Part shown: positions 12,289 through 24,439 of the stretch, piece by piece
Layout of the letters: every line of letters starts with the position of its first letter
How positions within the stretch are numbered: the first letter of the stretch is position 1
NCBI GenBank assembly: GCA_004352715.1
Contig: SCFE01000036.1
Location: 10,101 to 74,100 of the forward strand
Direction of reading: 5' to 3'
DNA length: 64,000 bases
Origin: Hofstenia miamia
Taxonomy: Eukaryota; Xenacoelomorpha; Acoela
The notes under the pieces: model-generated
What the model saw: only the letters and a program-made list of their open reading frames with translations
The model's database searches: none
Told to the model about the DNA's origin: nothing
Position numbers and translations under genes: made by a program

Positions 12289-12706
12289 ATGCTTGATGAC
12301 GACTGCGACATTCCCCGATCGGACTGGGTAAACTATTATTATAGAATTCAAGATAGAAAAATATTTTTAAGTAAACGCAAACAGCATGAAGAAATCGCAC
12401 TCTTCAGGGACAAAGAAGTGATCGACTTGTTCAAGGCAATCAATACGTGTCGCTTAGATAGGATCAAGCGTCATTGCATATGAACAAACAGGCGCATTTG
12501 GTTTGACCAATGACTCTGATGTATTCCATGCTTTGTGTTCATAGATCTTTATCAGCAGCAACTCCGACGAACTCGCAAAAGAAATGATGGGCTGTTTAGA
12601 CAATCTTCGCGCCGTCGATGACAATGGAACTACATCTGACACACTGATTCGCCGGAAAGTGGTCTGGTTGATGACTGATCAGTTAAAAATATTTTTTGTG
12701 TGAAGC
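12289..12706 (+). pseudogene. Unrecognised coding-like stretch, one frameshift and one stop
   Basis: This patch is richer in GC than its surroundings. Frame 12289-12483 (64 codons, rich in D, R and K) ends at a TGA near 12481. The +1 frame then takes over smoothly (YEQTGAFGLTNDSDVFHALC), has a single TAG near 12543-12545, and stays open through ELAKEMMGCLDNLRAVDDN and IRRKVVWLMTDQL to about 12703. The combined product of about 130 residues has protein-like composition with no AT-rich bias. I do not recognise the family. It could be a decayed host gene, a processed copy or an unknown transposon product; a sequencing error could also cause the frame change. Confidence 0.35.
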
Positions 12707-12709
12707 AGA

Positions 12710-14704
12710 TAGTTTGTGGTTGGATGTTTTTTCAAGTTACGTGTTGTACAGGTTAGCTTTACTCGAATAGTATAAATCTAAGCGACTTCCTTATATAAAC
12801 TAATCAAATTCTGTTATTAAATAGCGTAGGCCAGAAAACATGCTTATGTGGCTTAAAAGTCTAAAAATCGTAATTTAACCTTTAGAGGTTAATTTTTTCT
12901 AATCGAATTTTGAACTTCTATCGCCGTTATGCCCGACTTATGTTTAAAAGCTCATTTTTAGCTGTCACAACGGCATATTTAGCATCATTTTAGAGAAAAA
13001 GTTGAAAAATCGACTTTTGAGATCCTAGGGGTTAAATTTTTCGAAATTTTCACCTTATCAAACTGCTTACCCCCTGTAGAAAAATATTTCAAAATATTCT
13101 TCAATAAAAATTTCACGTTTTCACCGAATTCGGCCTAGGTATAGTGCATAGGACAAGTATGTTTTAATTATAAATGATATGTAATACATCTAGAGATTAA
13201 TTTATCTTTCAAGAAGTGATTAATGATTATAATTGCTAATATAAGTGTGTTGTTATTTTCATAATACCGAATGTAATAACACAACATTATGGACTTTGAT
13301 AGACTCTCAAAAATATAGGCCTACACCTACATCTACGCTAGAATAGGAAAGAATTGGAAGACAACGTTGTGTTTCTTTCTCCCGTGTTAATGAGTGGGCT
13401 TTAGTTTAAATAACCTTAGCATTTCACGGTCTTAATATTTAGAAGGCCACACCCTTCGGGTGTTTTGGGATCAAAGTAACATAAACTCTTTGAAATTTAT
13501 ATACACATATTCCGTATACCTAATTTCGGTTTCCCCAATTACCAAAATCAATCAGAAGTTTATAATTGTTAAAAGCATAATCTGACTTTGACCTCTTTGA
13601 ATATATTTTATGAAGATATTCGAAGATTGATTAGATAGTTTTCTTGCTAAATATAAACTCACCTCGACTTATTTTTGCGCTCCTTAGAAATGTTCTATCT
13701 ACTCAGAATTTTTTTGGAAAGAAGAAATTATATTGAAGCTTAGAGTATAATTACATCTTGACTATTCAAATAAATAAATAAATCAATAATGAAGTCGAAA
13801 GCTTACAGTTGAATACATCTTAAGATCATCATAGCTTCTCCATGTAGCATGAACGCTGAAAACTATGTAGACATCATTTAGTAAGTAAAAATATCCTTAT
13901 AAAATGGAGGTTTTTGGAATTATTTAAACAAATAATTATTGCCGAAATTCATCTTTTCAAAAATAGATAAAAATTCAAATCATCGCATTTTTACTCAGAA
14001 ATGGATAGAGCAACGACTACGAAAATGTTTCCTGTCAATTGAAATCTAATGTCAATTTATTTGGATTGCACTAAAATCTTCGAAATATTGGGCTAAGGTA
14101 TAATAAAAATTCAGTGATCAATACAGGGTGGGAAACGTGTCACTTTTTCTGAACCGTAACATAAACCTACCCGACCCGACTCACATTGACTTGCAATTCG
14201 ACTCGATCAAAGAAAGATTGCTAGTATCATACGCACAATTTCTTAACATAAAAATAAAAAAACCTTAGAGAATTTCAAAGACTCAAATGCTTGACTTCTT
14301 AAATTGTTTCTTAAATCTGTTAGTGTTTTCAATACTAACGATTACAAATGACCTGTAACCTGATCGTCTAAGAGCGACCCACAACCCGTAGCGTCTCCCA
14401 GCCTGATCGAGATAATTTAGATTTGATTTGTGTCCTAACCTGTCATCTAACCATTAAAATTTACAACAAAAATGTTTTGCTAATATTATCAATATGCGTA
14501 AAAAAATCCATACATTTGAAAGATTTCTTCATTCTATGGCAAATTTGTTACTTGTTATTGAAAGTTGACTGAATAATCAGCAAAATTTTCTTGAATGAAA
14601 TTAAGTTTTCAAAGGAAAAAAATTATTAAGCAAATTCGTGAAATATGTATTTTTAGGCATTTTCTACATATTGAAGATTTTCACTTGAAACAGTTAATAA
14701 AATC
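12710..14704. other. AT-rich stretch with unplaced repeat-like patches
   Basis: No gene was recognised. A patch at 12860-13140 has an approximate palindrome (TTAACCTTTAGAGGTTAA) and may be an old repeat. At 14126-14445 GC-rich words such as CCTACCCGACCCGACTC stand out and could be a decayed DNA element, but no ends could be paired. Confidence 0.3.
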
Positions 14705-14731
14705 TATATATATATATATATATATATATAA
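14705..14731. repeat. (TA)n microsatellite
   Basis: A pure TA run in otherwise plain AT-rich DNA. Confidence 0.85.
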
Positions 14732-15764
14732 GAAATAATAGAAACATAACTGCAGAGAAATTTCAATTATATTGTGTAATTTTTATCCAATTGGGATATG
14801 CTTTGCGTCAAGAGTGTACGAAAATCTTCAAGTATACCATACAGTGAACAAAATGTGAGGATCAAGAAAACAAAATATTTTATAGTTTAAACGCAATTAA
14901 TTTTTTAGGGTATATATTCCTTGACCGTTTGAAATGCTTTTGAGCCAAATGTTGATAATAAATATTTGGATCGTTGTTCGCATTTTACTCCGATTTGTAT
15001 AACTCGAGGAAGAGCATTGGATGAAAAAATAGATTAATGCAAACCGTTATAATAACATATCTGAAATTCCTTTCAATTTGCATAATAATAACTTTTTATC
15101 CACATTGAAGTGATAAAACTGCCAACGTAAAGACTGTGAGCATCAATCAAGCATTACTAATATAGTAATCTCAAATTACTGTTTATCTATAATTCTTAGC
15201 ATATATCAATATCACATTGTAAGCATTACTTTGAAACAATCAAATTGATTAATAAAAAGTACTTCAATCAATGTGAAATTTGGAGAATGATGATTTAATA
15301 AAGTGCATTGCAAAATTACCCAATTATATAGATTAAGTTTTACAGTAGAAGTCACTCGGACCTTCACAAATTTTCATCAGTTTTCTAACAAATTTTCTAC
15401 AATCATGCATATCCATACTTAGATATAGCTGTTCTTACTTAAAGAATTATTCGAGTGCATGAGTATAGTAGCAGCTTAAGCTGTTATTAATTAGCAATTG
15501 AATCCTAAATAAAAGGAGGTCAAAATAATTAACTCATTTAATAAATGTGAATGCACATTGATAAAGTTCAAGTAACTAATTAAATATTGAAATCTAGGTA
15601 AAAGGATAAAAAACATTAATTAATAACTCTGTAAAATTTTAAAATGAATCCATAGTAACGAGAATATTTGAATATTCGAATGTCAAAGTTCTCAAAAAAA
15701 CTAATCATGGTTAATATCGCAATGAAGTGATTAGGTTTATTCTGCACATTTTGTGACTACTTCA

Positions 15765-16010
15765 CTATCTGGAAGAACAATTCATTAACGTATAAGTATT
15801 TTTAACATCATTTTCTAAGACTTCAAAAATATCATTGAACAATATTGTAGCGGATTTTATTTGTAGCATAATTGCAGTAGTGAATAGCTTGTTGGTAAAC
15901 TGTATACTATACAATACAAAGTGTTTGTAGGGTATTGAAAAGCACAGAAATGATAACGCGCAGATGAGGCCAATTGCTAGCTTTAAAAAAGTTTGTCTGA
16001 TTATTTGCAA
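15765..16010 (-). CDS. Hydrophobic open frame, possible exon, unknown
   Basis: An open frame of 81 codons on the minus strand has a hydrophobic first half (LKLAIGLICALSFLCFSI) and a more polar end (FNDIFEVLENDVKNTYTLMN). A possible acceptor (AATAATCAG) lies near its start. The composition is compatible with a membrane protein exon such as a chemoreceptor, but AT-rich DNA also produces such frames by chance. No family is recognised. Another minus-strand open frame at 16761-16958 lies upstream and is equally uncertain. Confidence 0.15.
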   Translation of the reverse strand: MQIIRQTFLKLAIGLICALSFLCFSIPYKHFVLYSIQFTNKLFTTAIMLQIKSATILFNDIFEVLENDVKNTYTLMNCSSR

Positions 16011-16019
16011 AATTGATTA

Positions 16020-17950
16020 ATATTTTAAAAATGAATCGAATCTAGATTAACTTGTGAGAATTCACACGATAAGGCTGATTTGAGACCTACCCTAGCATCC
16101 TTTGTAATCACATGTTGATGATAAGTTAATAAATCACTATGATCTAAATTTGTGCTCGAATTTTGTACATTGCGAAATTATTAGTTTCTGAGCCATATTT
16201 TGCTGTATATTAGAATTTTTATTGATTTTTTCACAATGTTGGACTATTTAGAAAAACTTCTATTCTATTCTATTTTATCATAAATGAAAATGAAGACAAG
16301 AATACGAATTTCATCATATGCGCTACAAACGAAAGCACATAGGCGCAGACGATTACAATTGAAATTTGAAAACGCAAAAGCTATGATAAACCAAAATATA
16401 TTTAGCGATCAATTCATTGGTATACACAGATTGCAAGTATTTAGATAAGAAAATGACGACAGCTGAAATTTTGCAAACTTACCTAATAATGTAGTAATAA
16501 TATAATCATATAACTAAGTAGGATATTTAGGCTCCATAAGCTTTAGCACATATACTTAGCTGTACTTTGTGATTATTATATCTATTATTAAAACATATAT
16601 AATCATACAGTCAGTTCTTACCTTTTTAAACTAGAGCTTAAACAAAGTTTATACTGTTTATTAAATCAAAATTGTTATTAATGGTGTTGCTATTTAAGCT
16701 TTTAGCTTGAAGTACAGCTGAATAGGACAGTTCATGTATACCTTCATTTGGATGACAGCGTCAACTGCATATGTACATCTGCTTAATCCTCTCAAATTTT
16801 ACGTTTTTTGATAAAAGATGAACTTCAGAAACTAATGTCATAAATATAGACATTTTAAAGACTGATGTAATAACGGTAAAACTTGTACTTTTGAAGAGGG
16901 TAAAAAATATTTTCCAAAGGAAATCCCATAAAAAGTTGTAAAATTCTACATGGACCACAAATGTTCTCCCATATATCCCATCTCTTAAATCAAACTTACG
17001 TTACCATTTCTTTCAATGGTTCTGTAAGAATTTTATTTCTGGTATGACACCATTCACCCATATGCGCATTTGCATGATGTTTAAGGCTTAACCTAAGATT
17101 GATCACTACTACTCTTTAATATTAACTGTGAAAGTGCATTTTCCTTATCAACATTTATTTTTGGAGTGTAGCGAGAATCGGATTTCAGTGGAAACAATCC
17201 TTTTATTTTTGAGAAGAACAAAAAATTTTAATTTGTAATATTTTTTGTAAATATAATTATTATAATTGTAGCTTAATCTTTAGAATAAATAAATTTTATG
17301 AGGCTTAATCTCTTAAAACAGGTTAAAGGCAACTATACTAGTCATCACTGCATGCAATTGAAAATATTTCGAAAAGTTAAAAAATTTAAGTAGTTTAGCC
17401 AGTTTTGTTAAATTCTCTTTCATTTTAAAGACCTATATAAAATAATTAAATATCGGTTTTAAAGTAAAAATCGAATGGAACATGACTTCTACTAATTTAT
17501 TCTTATAGATGTTAAAAAACATTAGTATAATTAAAGTCCACAAAAGATGCTTAATAGGCATCTTAGACTGTATTCTTGTATTGATTAAGAATTGATATTA
17601 GAGTTTAGAAATATAAAACTTGATATGTCATCATACTGAATATCAAGTTTCACTGTTTTTGAAATGTCTACTCCGTCATTATAAATGTTGAGTGTGATAT
17701 AAAATTACAGAAAGTTCGTCTGCAAATGAATAAAAATATTTAACGGTGGTAGATCTATAAGTACTATTTTGGACAAAAAGCACTTATTGATTTATGTCCC
17801 TTAGTTGTGTTGATATAAATGAGGAAACAATATATCTTTCAAAGTTTTACAGTATAGTTTTCATTTATTTTTAAAATGGCATACGCAGATGCACTCACAA
17901 GTTATTCATTAATATCTGCCACCCAATCAGCAACCAGTTGCATTATTAAC
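16020..17950. other. AT-rich stretch, nothing recognised
   Basis: No motif-bearing open frame, transposon end or RNA gene was seen. Confidence 0.35.
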
Positions 17951-17955
17951 TTTCA

Positions 17956-18302
17956 GTTTGCTTTCAAAAATCTGAGAAAATGCTGGCTTCAATTTTGGGA
18001 ACCATGTGTTTAATTTCTAATGGCCTGGTCTTTGTTATGCTTTTACGTAAAGCTAAAAAATTTTCGGGTGAAATAATTTTTATGTCTGTAGCCTTTATTG
18101 ATGCATTGTATGGATTCTTGATGTCAGCAAAACCTCTATACGATCGATATGTCTACATGTTTGATGGTGTCGAAATTGTTTCTTCAATAATTGAATCAAT
18201 GTTCATTACTCTACACACATTTATTACTATTGAGCATCTACTACTAGTTTTACTTATTAACGTTGGCAGATTTTGTGCGCTCAAGTTTAACATTCTTTAC
18301 AA
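17956..18302 (+). CDS. Rhodopsin-like GPCR exon, TM1 to TM3 (partial)
   Basis: A predicted exon of a seven-helix membrane receptor. An acceptor (TTAACTTTCAG) precedes 17956 and the frame is open from there through an ATG at 17980. TM1 contains LISNGLVFVMLL (the N of the class A 'GN-V' position), TM2 contains MSVAFIDALYGF (the conserved acidic residue), and the end of TM3 has NVGRFCALKF in the place of the DRY motif. A consensus donor, AAG|GTAAGC, ends the exon at 18302. TM4-TM7 were not found downstream; an interspersed repeat starts about 150 bp later. The open frame runs unspliced to 18444. This could be a real partial gene or a broken copy. The ligand is unknown. Confidence 0.45.
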
Positions 18303-18454
18303 GGTAAGCTTTGCAATATCACTCCAATATTTACTTTCAGGTCAATTTGTAAAGCGTAGATCAACCAGAAATGTAAACATAAGTACATATATTGACAAGG
18401 ACTTTCAAATTGAAAGCATTGATTTACTTGATCAAAGGTCTTGAATCAGGAAGT

Positions 18455-18600
18455 ACTCGTGGGATGCTCAGAGGGAGGGGGCTCAGCCCACCTTTTTAAG
18501 CTCAATTGGGTTCCCAGCCCCTCTTGTTAAATTTAAGTACGGTGTGGGGTGTTGGATTTTATTTGTTCAGAAATAAAATTTGGTCGAAATATAAGAATAA
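18455..18600. repeat. Interspersed repeat, copy B
   Basis: Contains GCTCAGAGGGAGGGGGCTCA and TTTTAAGCTCAATTGGG, and matches the reverse complement of 1225-1365 with scattered differences. It lies just after the receptor open frame. Confidence 0.45.
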
Positions 18601-18609
18601 ACAGTTCAA

Positions 18610-20423
18610 AGTTAGAATCCCCTTGTTAATTATTTAGGAGTAGAGCCCTCGTTTGAGCATCAGTCACAAAAAATTATTTAAAAATTCAAATATACCCTTG
18701 AAGCTGATAAAATGTTTAGATTCTAATTAAAATATTTTTTTAATTCTCGATCGGACATTTTGATTTTTTAAAATCATTAAATTCATAAAATCTATTTGTA
18801 GTTCATTAAGATAATTGGATTTTGTTAATTCTCTATTTGAAAATTTTACGTACATCTCAAGAAAAATTCAAATTAAATTTTTTGTTGCCATTGGCATACA
18901 ATAAATAGAAATACAATTTCATTATGAGCCTCTAAGCAGAGGCAAGGAAGAAACGGTAGTTGATCGATTGAAAACTACTTTATCCAATTTGCATCGCAAT
19001 GAGCATTGGTGTACATTGTACATGCACACACAGATCTTGGATTTAACATTTGTGAATTTTTGCAATCTGGTGGATTCCTATCTAACACTAGAAAATAACA
19101 TCATATTGCTGAAACATGATTTCGCAATTTTTTTTAGTTATATGTTATGTGCATCATGATAATGTTTTGTTTTTCATATGTTCATATTTTTTCTCTTTGC
19201 TAGTGCTCATGAGGCTATTGAATCACAAGGGGGGTTTTGAGCTGATATGACATACATTAATTTTTAAAAAGCAAATAAGCACATCATAAGGTATCGCATT
19301 GGCCCTGAGCATTTTATATCGCTTAAAATGTCATAGATTTTTGCGGATACTGGAAAAAATTCTGGCGATGCAGATTGGTTGCTGATTTGAAAATAAAGGA
19401 CTCATACGTATACGGATAACATTTTTAACAGATTGGAGGCTGATTGGAGAATGGCAATCCATCCTTAGGCATAGCCCAACAATCACTTTATAATGCTGCT
19501 AATTTCTGATAAAACAGAGTATCAATGAAAAGGAAATTAATTCGCAGATGTGAATTTTTGTCACAATTGGACAGCATATCGGAAAAATTTGGGTCAGATC
19601 TTCTTCGTTAGCTTCAATGAAAAATCACATTTTTTGTCATCGTATCACGTTTAGGAATTAGAATTTGAGCCTAAAGTAATTATTAGATTTTTCACGAATT
19701 TTAAGTGAACAAGTTGCAGTTTTTTGAAATCTAAGTAGATTAGGCCAGTATTATTCTAAGTCAAAAACTAGTAGTATACTCTTTTCATTTTTACAGTATA
19801 TACCGCTTTATATATAAATTTCCTTATTAATTACTCTGAATTTGATATTTTGCATTATGTAGAATACTTAATCGGGCAAAGCATACCTCTAATTAATTGC
19901 TTCATTGATATATTACGATGTAAGGGCTATTCCTAGAAAGGCTCTAATTACAAAATTATATCCAAAGATATTTTGAAGAAAAAATTGAGATATTTTTTGA
20001 AAACACTTTTTTTAAGTGAATGAGAAATAGATCAACTAAATCCTTAACGAAGAAGTATTTATAATTACTAAATCTAACTAGAAAGTTTGATTTATCCAGC
20101 TTGTATACAATGTGCATTTATATTTTGTCAAGGATAAAATTGAAATTTTCAGTTTTTAGGAATGTAGTAATTTCTTGGCTTGTGTTTATTCGATAAGGAA
20201 TTTTTTTGCCTGTATTTGATACCAGTAATATGCCGATTGGCAGTAATGAACTGTTTGTTTTTTCTAATATCTGACTCCAAATTTATTGAAAATGCACAAA
20301 CAAAAATAGTTTACAAAGAAAGCTGTTCAACCAAAAACGTACCCTCTATGCTATGGAATAAGTATGAAATAAGAGGACTCTTTGGCCCTAGGTATAATTT
20401 TTTGGCATTTAATAATACCAAAT

Positions 20424-20426
<3 letters not shown>
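18610..20426. other. AT-rich stretch, nothing recognised
   Basis: Short open frames at 18968-19159 and 20180-20458 carry no recognisable motif; the second runs into a TA microsatellite. Confidence 0.35.

Positions 20427-20454
<28 letters not shown>
20427..20454. repeat. (TA)n microsatellite
   Basis: A pure TA run, followed by the imperfect direct repeat CTGAGCTGAGCTGAG. Confidence 0.85.
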
Positions 20455-20543
20455 CTGAGCTGAGCTGAGTCAAATGTACTCAAAATCAAAATAAGTCAAA
20501 TCGCGTTGCGAGCATAAAACTTTCGAGTCGTTGACAAGTTGGG

Positions 20544-20564
20544 TATATATACATTATATATATA

Positions 20565-20597
<33 letters not shown>
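20544..20597. repeat. (TA)n microsatellite, interrupted
   Basis: A TA run with two short interruptions. Nothing else was recognised up to the next TA tract. Confidence 0.85.
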
Positions 20598-21016
20598 CAT
20601 TTACTAATAACATGTCAAATATTGAGATGCTTCCTTAATTCATATGTGAAAATATGCTATAATCCTTCAAGCTTAATGCCTTGGCTATTTTTGTAGAATA
20701 GGATCCAAGAATATTATTAAAATTTGCTTATTTCCAATTAATATTAATGCAACCAGATTTCCGCATTGAGATGTCCATTTTAGTGCTCATTTATTCTGCA
20801 TCGCAACTGTCGTTTTTTTCTCGAGAGAACATATTTCACAACTGTCAATCTTAAAAATATTTCTTTTGAAGTACTCTTTCATTTGTTGTTCAAAATTCAT
20901 ATTTCTAGTACCAATGTATTAACTATCATGAAATTGAGTACTTACAATTTCACTGCTTTAGAAGATTGTTTCAAATATATGACTAAAATCAATAATCAAA
21001 AGTGGATTTCAATAAC

Positions 21017-21049
21017 ATATATATATATATATATATAAATATATATATA
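21017..21049. repeat. (TA)n microsatellite bordering the inverted repeat
   Basis: A TA run with one interruption. The left copy of the 1.7-kb inverted repeat starts at its edge, as the right copy does at 32940. Confidence 0.85.
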
Positions 21050-22782
21050 ATTTTGAAATGCATGCACTGTGCGCTGTATGCAAAAAAATCTACGTAGGTG
21101 CTAAATACTAATTTTTAGGTAAAAAATTACGTATTAACTAAAAAGGCAAAATTTTAAATTTTTTAGGTCGATAAATCGTCCTATTAATAGGCGAATAAGA
21201 AACGAGCTTGTTAATAAGCAACATTTGATTGGCTAAGAGTAAATTAGGTTGACTACCGCTGCCACCGCGAATGTAGTGTGCATGAAATTTAATTGTAAAC
21301 AAACCTTTCCGCTGTTTACAGTTGGCTTTCAGTGGGCACTGAAAATGCAAACCGGTGGATGCGCGAATGCTCTAGTTGACACTTAGTGCAAAACCGGTGC
21401 GCTGCGCGAACGCACCCAATCAGTTATCTATCACTTCTAAATCGTCCAAATTCATTAGACGTTGTAAATTTGTTTTCAAAGCATCACCTTAATCAAGACG
21501 ATTGTACTTGGTCATTTGTAATTACTTAAAGTTGCCAAGTGTAGGAACTGTACAGTGGATAAACCCTACAGTAAGTATCTGTTGCTATAAGTTTCCCAAA
21601 AGTGGTGTAAGATAGTGAATGTAAAAGCTTGAATAATGCAGCTCAGAACATTTAAAGATGTATTTAGATGTAATTTTGCAATGTGTGCCTTGGTTTAATG
21701 GAAAGAGCCTAATTTTAATTACTAACTGAGCTCTCAAAGCCCTTATGTGAATAATGAAAAGTTCCAGATTACAATTCAGCCACTACATGCCATAACTGTC
21801 AGTTATGCCAAAACTCAGATGTTAGTCCTATATATGTTTCAGGAAGGAAAATATTAATAAAACAGATCTCCAGTCTTTTTTCTACATTGCAGAATTCTTG
21901 GCAAAATACAATCATAGGATACTACATTTGAAGAATGCTTCCATTTCATTTCACGAGATGGATTGTGATTTCTAGCGATTTATTGATAAATTATTGTTTT
22001 AATTGCTTAGTAGTTTTTAAAATCAATGTTTCTAATTATTTGTGTACGCACTTGTTATGATTAAGTGCAATAATCTTTCAGATCTTGTGTTGTTTAAATC
22101 AATAATCCGAAAATATATTCATTTATTATTTAGCAATTGTTGTAATTATATTACAAATCCTACTCGAAATATTCGTAAAAATAAAATTTTCAGTTAGTAT
22201 TTTATCAATCTAAGCATAAAGTTAACACACAATATTAATTATGACATTAAACGATAGAGAACATCAATTATATATATTGAGATTTAAGCCTCCGATAATT
22301 TTTGACATTAAAGCTTGTCATGACCTGTTATTATGTACACATTGACTTAGGCCAAGTCTGGAATAATGTGCTATATCAAGAATGAGAAACAACGTTCTTT
22401 GGATAGTGTAAGTTGTGGCGTAGCTGCGCAGTAAGAATATTAAAAACAACGTTCTTTGGATAGTGTAAGTTGGGGCGTAACTGCGCAGTAAGAATATTAA
22501 AAACTAATAGAAAACTAACAGATTACTTTTTCAAATCTAAATATAGCATAAGTGCTTATTGTCAATCTTTTCGAAAATGGTCTATCTTCACAGTATCGAT
22601 GCAAAAGGTTACTTTTTATACTAAAATTCAAGAAAAATATAAACTTTTCTAAAAGGTATTCACCCTTAACAATATTCAATCTCGGCTTTTTTGGCTTCTC
22701 AAGGCTAGATAGGAAGAATTTCTTCCTCACTATATAACTTTTCACATCAATACTATAAATTTGAAATACTTAGAAAGGTGTT
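21046..22782 (+). repeat. 1.7-kb inverted repeat, left copy
   Basis: This sequence returns in reverse complement at 31263-32940 with only scattered differences. At 22387-22500 the left copy holds two direct 57-bp units (ACAACGTTCTTTGGATAGTG...) where the right copy has one. A CpG-rich block at about 21240-21420 contains GCAAACCGGTGGATGCGCGA and GCGCGAACGCACCC. No transposase or other protein could be read; the short open frames inside are identical in both copies only because the DNA is. It may be a non-autonomous transposon or a segmental inverted duplication. Confidence 0.75.
22387..22500 (+). repeat. 57-bp direct duplication inside the left copy
   Basis: Two tandem units starting AAACAACGTTCTTTGGATAG and ending AAGAATATTAAA, differing at about two positions (TTGTGGCGTAGC versus TTGGGGCGTAAC). 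The right copy of the inverted repeat has a single unit matching the second variant, so the duplication arose after the two copies separated. Confidence 0.8.
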
Positions 22783-22789
22783 GGCATCA

Positions 22790-24435
22790 AGATTTTTAAT
22801 GATTGCATCAAATATCACAATGTAGAGACTTTTAGAAATATAATATATATTAGCCTTAGCAGTTGGAAATTTTTTAATTCATTACAATGTATTTATAACT
22901 TATTAAATACTTTCTTGGTTATCCTACATAGTTTTTTTTATGTTAACAACAAAAATACGTTTTTGCTGGAATTGGTAAACTCCCCTTAGAAAGCCGTAAT
23001 ACTTTTTGAGTTACAATCAATAGTTTAGTAAAGTGGAGAAAATTCTCTCTCATTCCCCCAAGATCGAATAGGGTTGAATGTGTTGCTTTCATAGAAATTA
23101 TCGGTAATAAAAAATCATTACTTTTAATTAGTACAAGATTGATGTCCAAAGAAGAACCCACTCAAACCATTTCCTGCATCTTAACCCGAGCTCTAATCCT
23201 ACTTCCGTATGAAAATCAAATTTCAACACTGTTTATGGTTACCCGATAATAAATGTTAGAACACTTTTAACAATCATTTTGCGAAATATATCTAATTGTG
23301 CTTATCTTGTTTAGAAACATATAGATTCCATAAGGAACTTATTATTTTTGTATTGATAATTTCGGATGATAGTTTTAATACACAGCCGGTCACTACATCT
23401 GTAGCTTACGCAGCTTTTTTTGAAACTTGGAAATTTTGTATGAGAAACCGAAACCCACCTCAAAATAATTGGTCACCCGGAATGTTCACACATGACTAAA
23501 AATGGAACGAATTCATTTTCAATTGATTTTTGGAATTGCTTTGGTAAACATAATGGCTAAGTAGTTACAAATGACGCATGTCATTTACCTCCGCCTTACA
23601 GCAACCTTTTGTAAAAAACAATGACGTTTGATGTAAGAGAAACTTGATGATAAGAAAAACTATGTCGAAAAAAATGAAAGCTGTGGCAAGTATCCTATAT
23701 TTTAATTATCACAAAATGCTAAAACCATCACAAACTAAGTGATCAAAACGCTCGCTGCTAAAATAATTTTTAGTTTTGGGCCAGAAATGGAATGTAAAGT
23801 TCATAACCTGCCTAGAACCTTTCAACATAACTGTTGAATTTTATCGTATTCCATAAATAGTTTATTCTAAATTCACACCCCTCAATTATAAGAGAAATGC
23901 TTACAAATTATGAAAATTAATGGAAAATTTCTGTGCCATAAATTAGAATGCCTTTGCGATATCTGTACTTACTTGGAAAATAGAGTCACACTAAATTATA
24001 AGGACACGTCATTTCGATAATTGAATTGATTACATTTTCCCAAATTCAAAGAGGGTTCTTAGATGATTTGCCTCACAAAGAACTTTGTAACTAATGACTA
24101 CAGATGGAATACACCTGAAGCTGCATTATTATGAGAATTGATTACATTTTTCCTTAATTTTTACATGCTGATAATTTCCTTAGGGTAACTAATATTCATA
24201 CAACGTGGGTTTATTTCTAACATCAATCATGACACAAAGAACGATTTTATTCACTAGAAGTCATTATACTGAGTTTGCAATATTCCTTTTAAACGTTATG
24301 AAAAATATAAACCGATTTCTAATCTGAAAAGTATCATCAGTAACAAATAGGCAGGGAAATAAATATTTTCAATTGACTACACTATTATAATACAAAATTA
24401 CTCCATGCACACTTGAATAAAATTAATGTTATCAT
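22790..24435. other. AT-rich stretch between inverted repeat and Penelope element
   Basis: No gene is recognised. An open frame at 23296-23499 ends in a polar, proline- and asparagine-rich run (MRNRNPPQNNWSPGMFTHD) that looks less random than its surroundings, but it matches nothing I know. Confidence 0.3.
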
Positions 24436-24439
24436 GCTT

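Noticed and set aside
18303-18339. 37-bp intron in the receptor open frame
   Set aside because: Donor and acceptor look acceptable, but joining them gives a stop within four codons; the partner exon is probably elsewhere.
21138-21350. 70-codon frame found identically at 32636-32848
   Set aside because: Identity comes from the inverted DNA repeat; the frame lies in a CpG-rich repeat and shows no protein motif. The same applies to 22470-22745 and 31298-31573.
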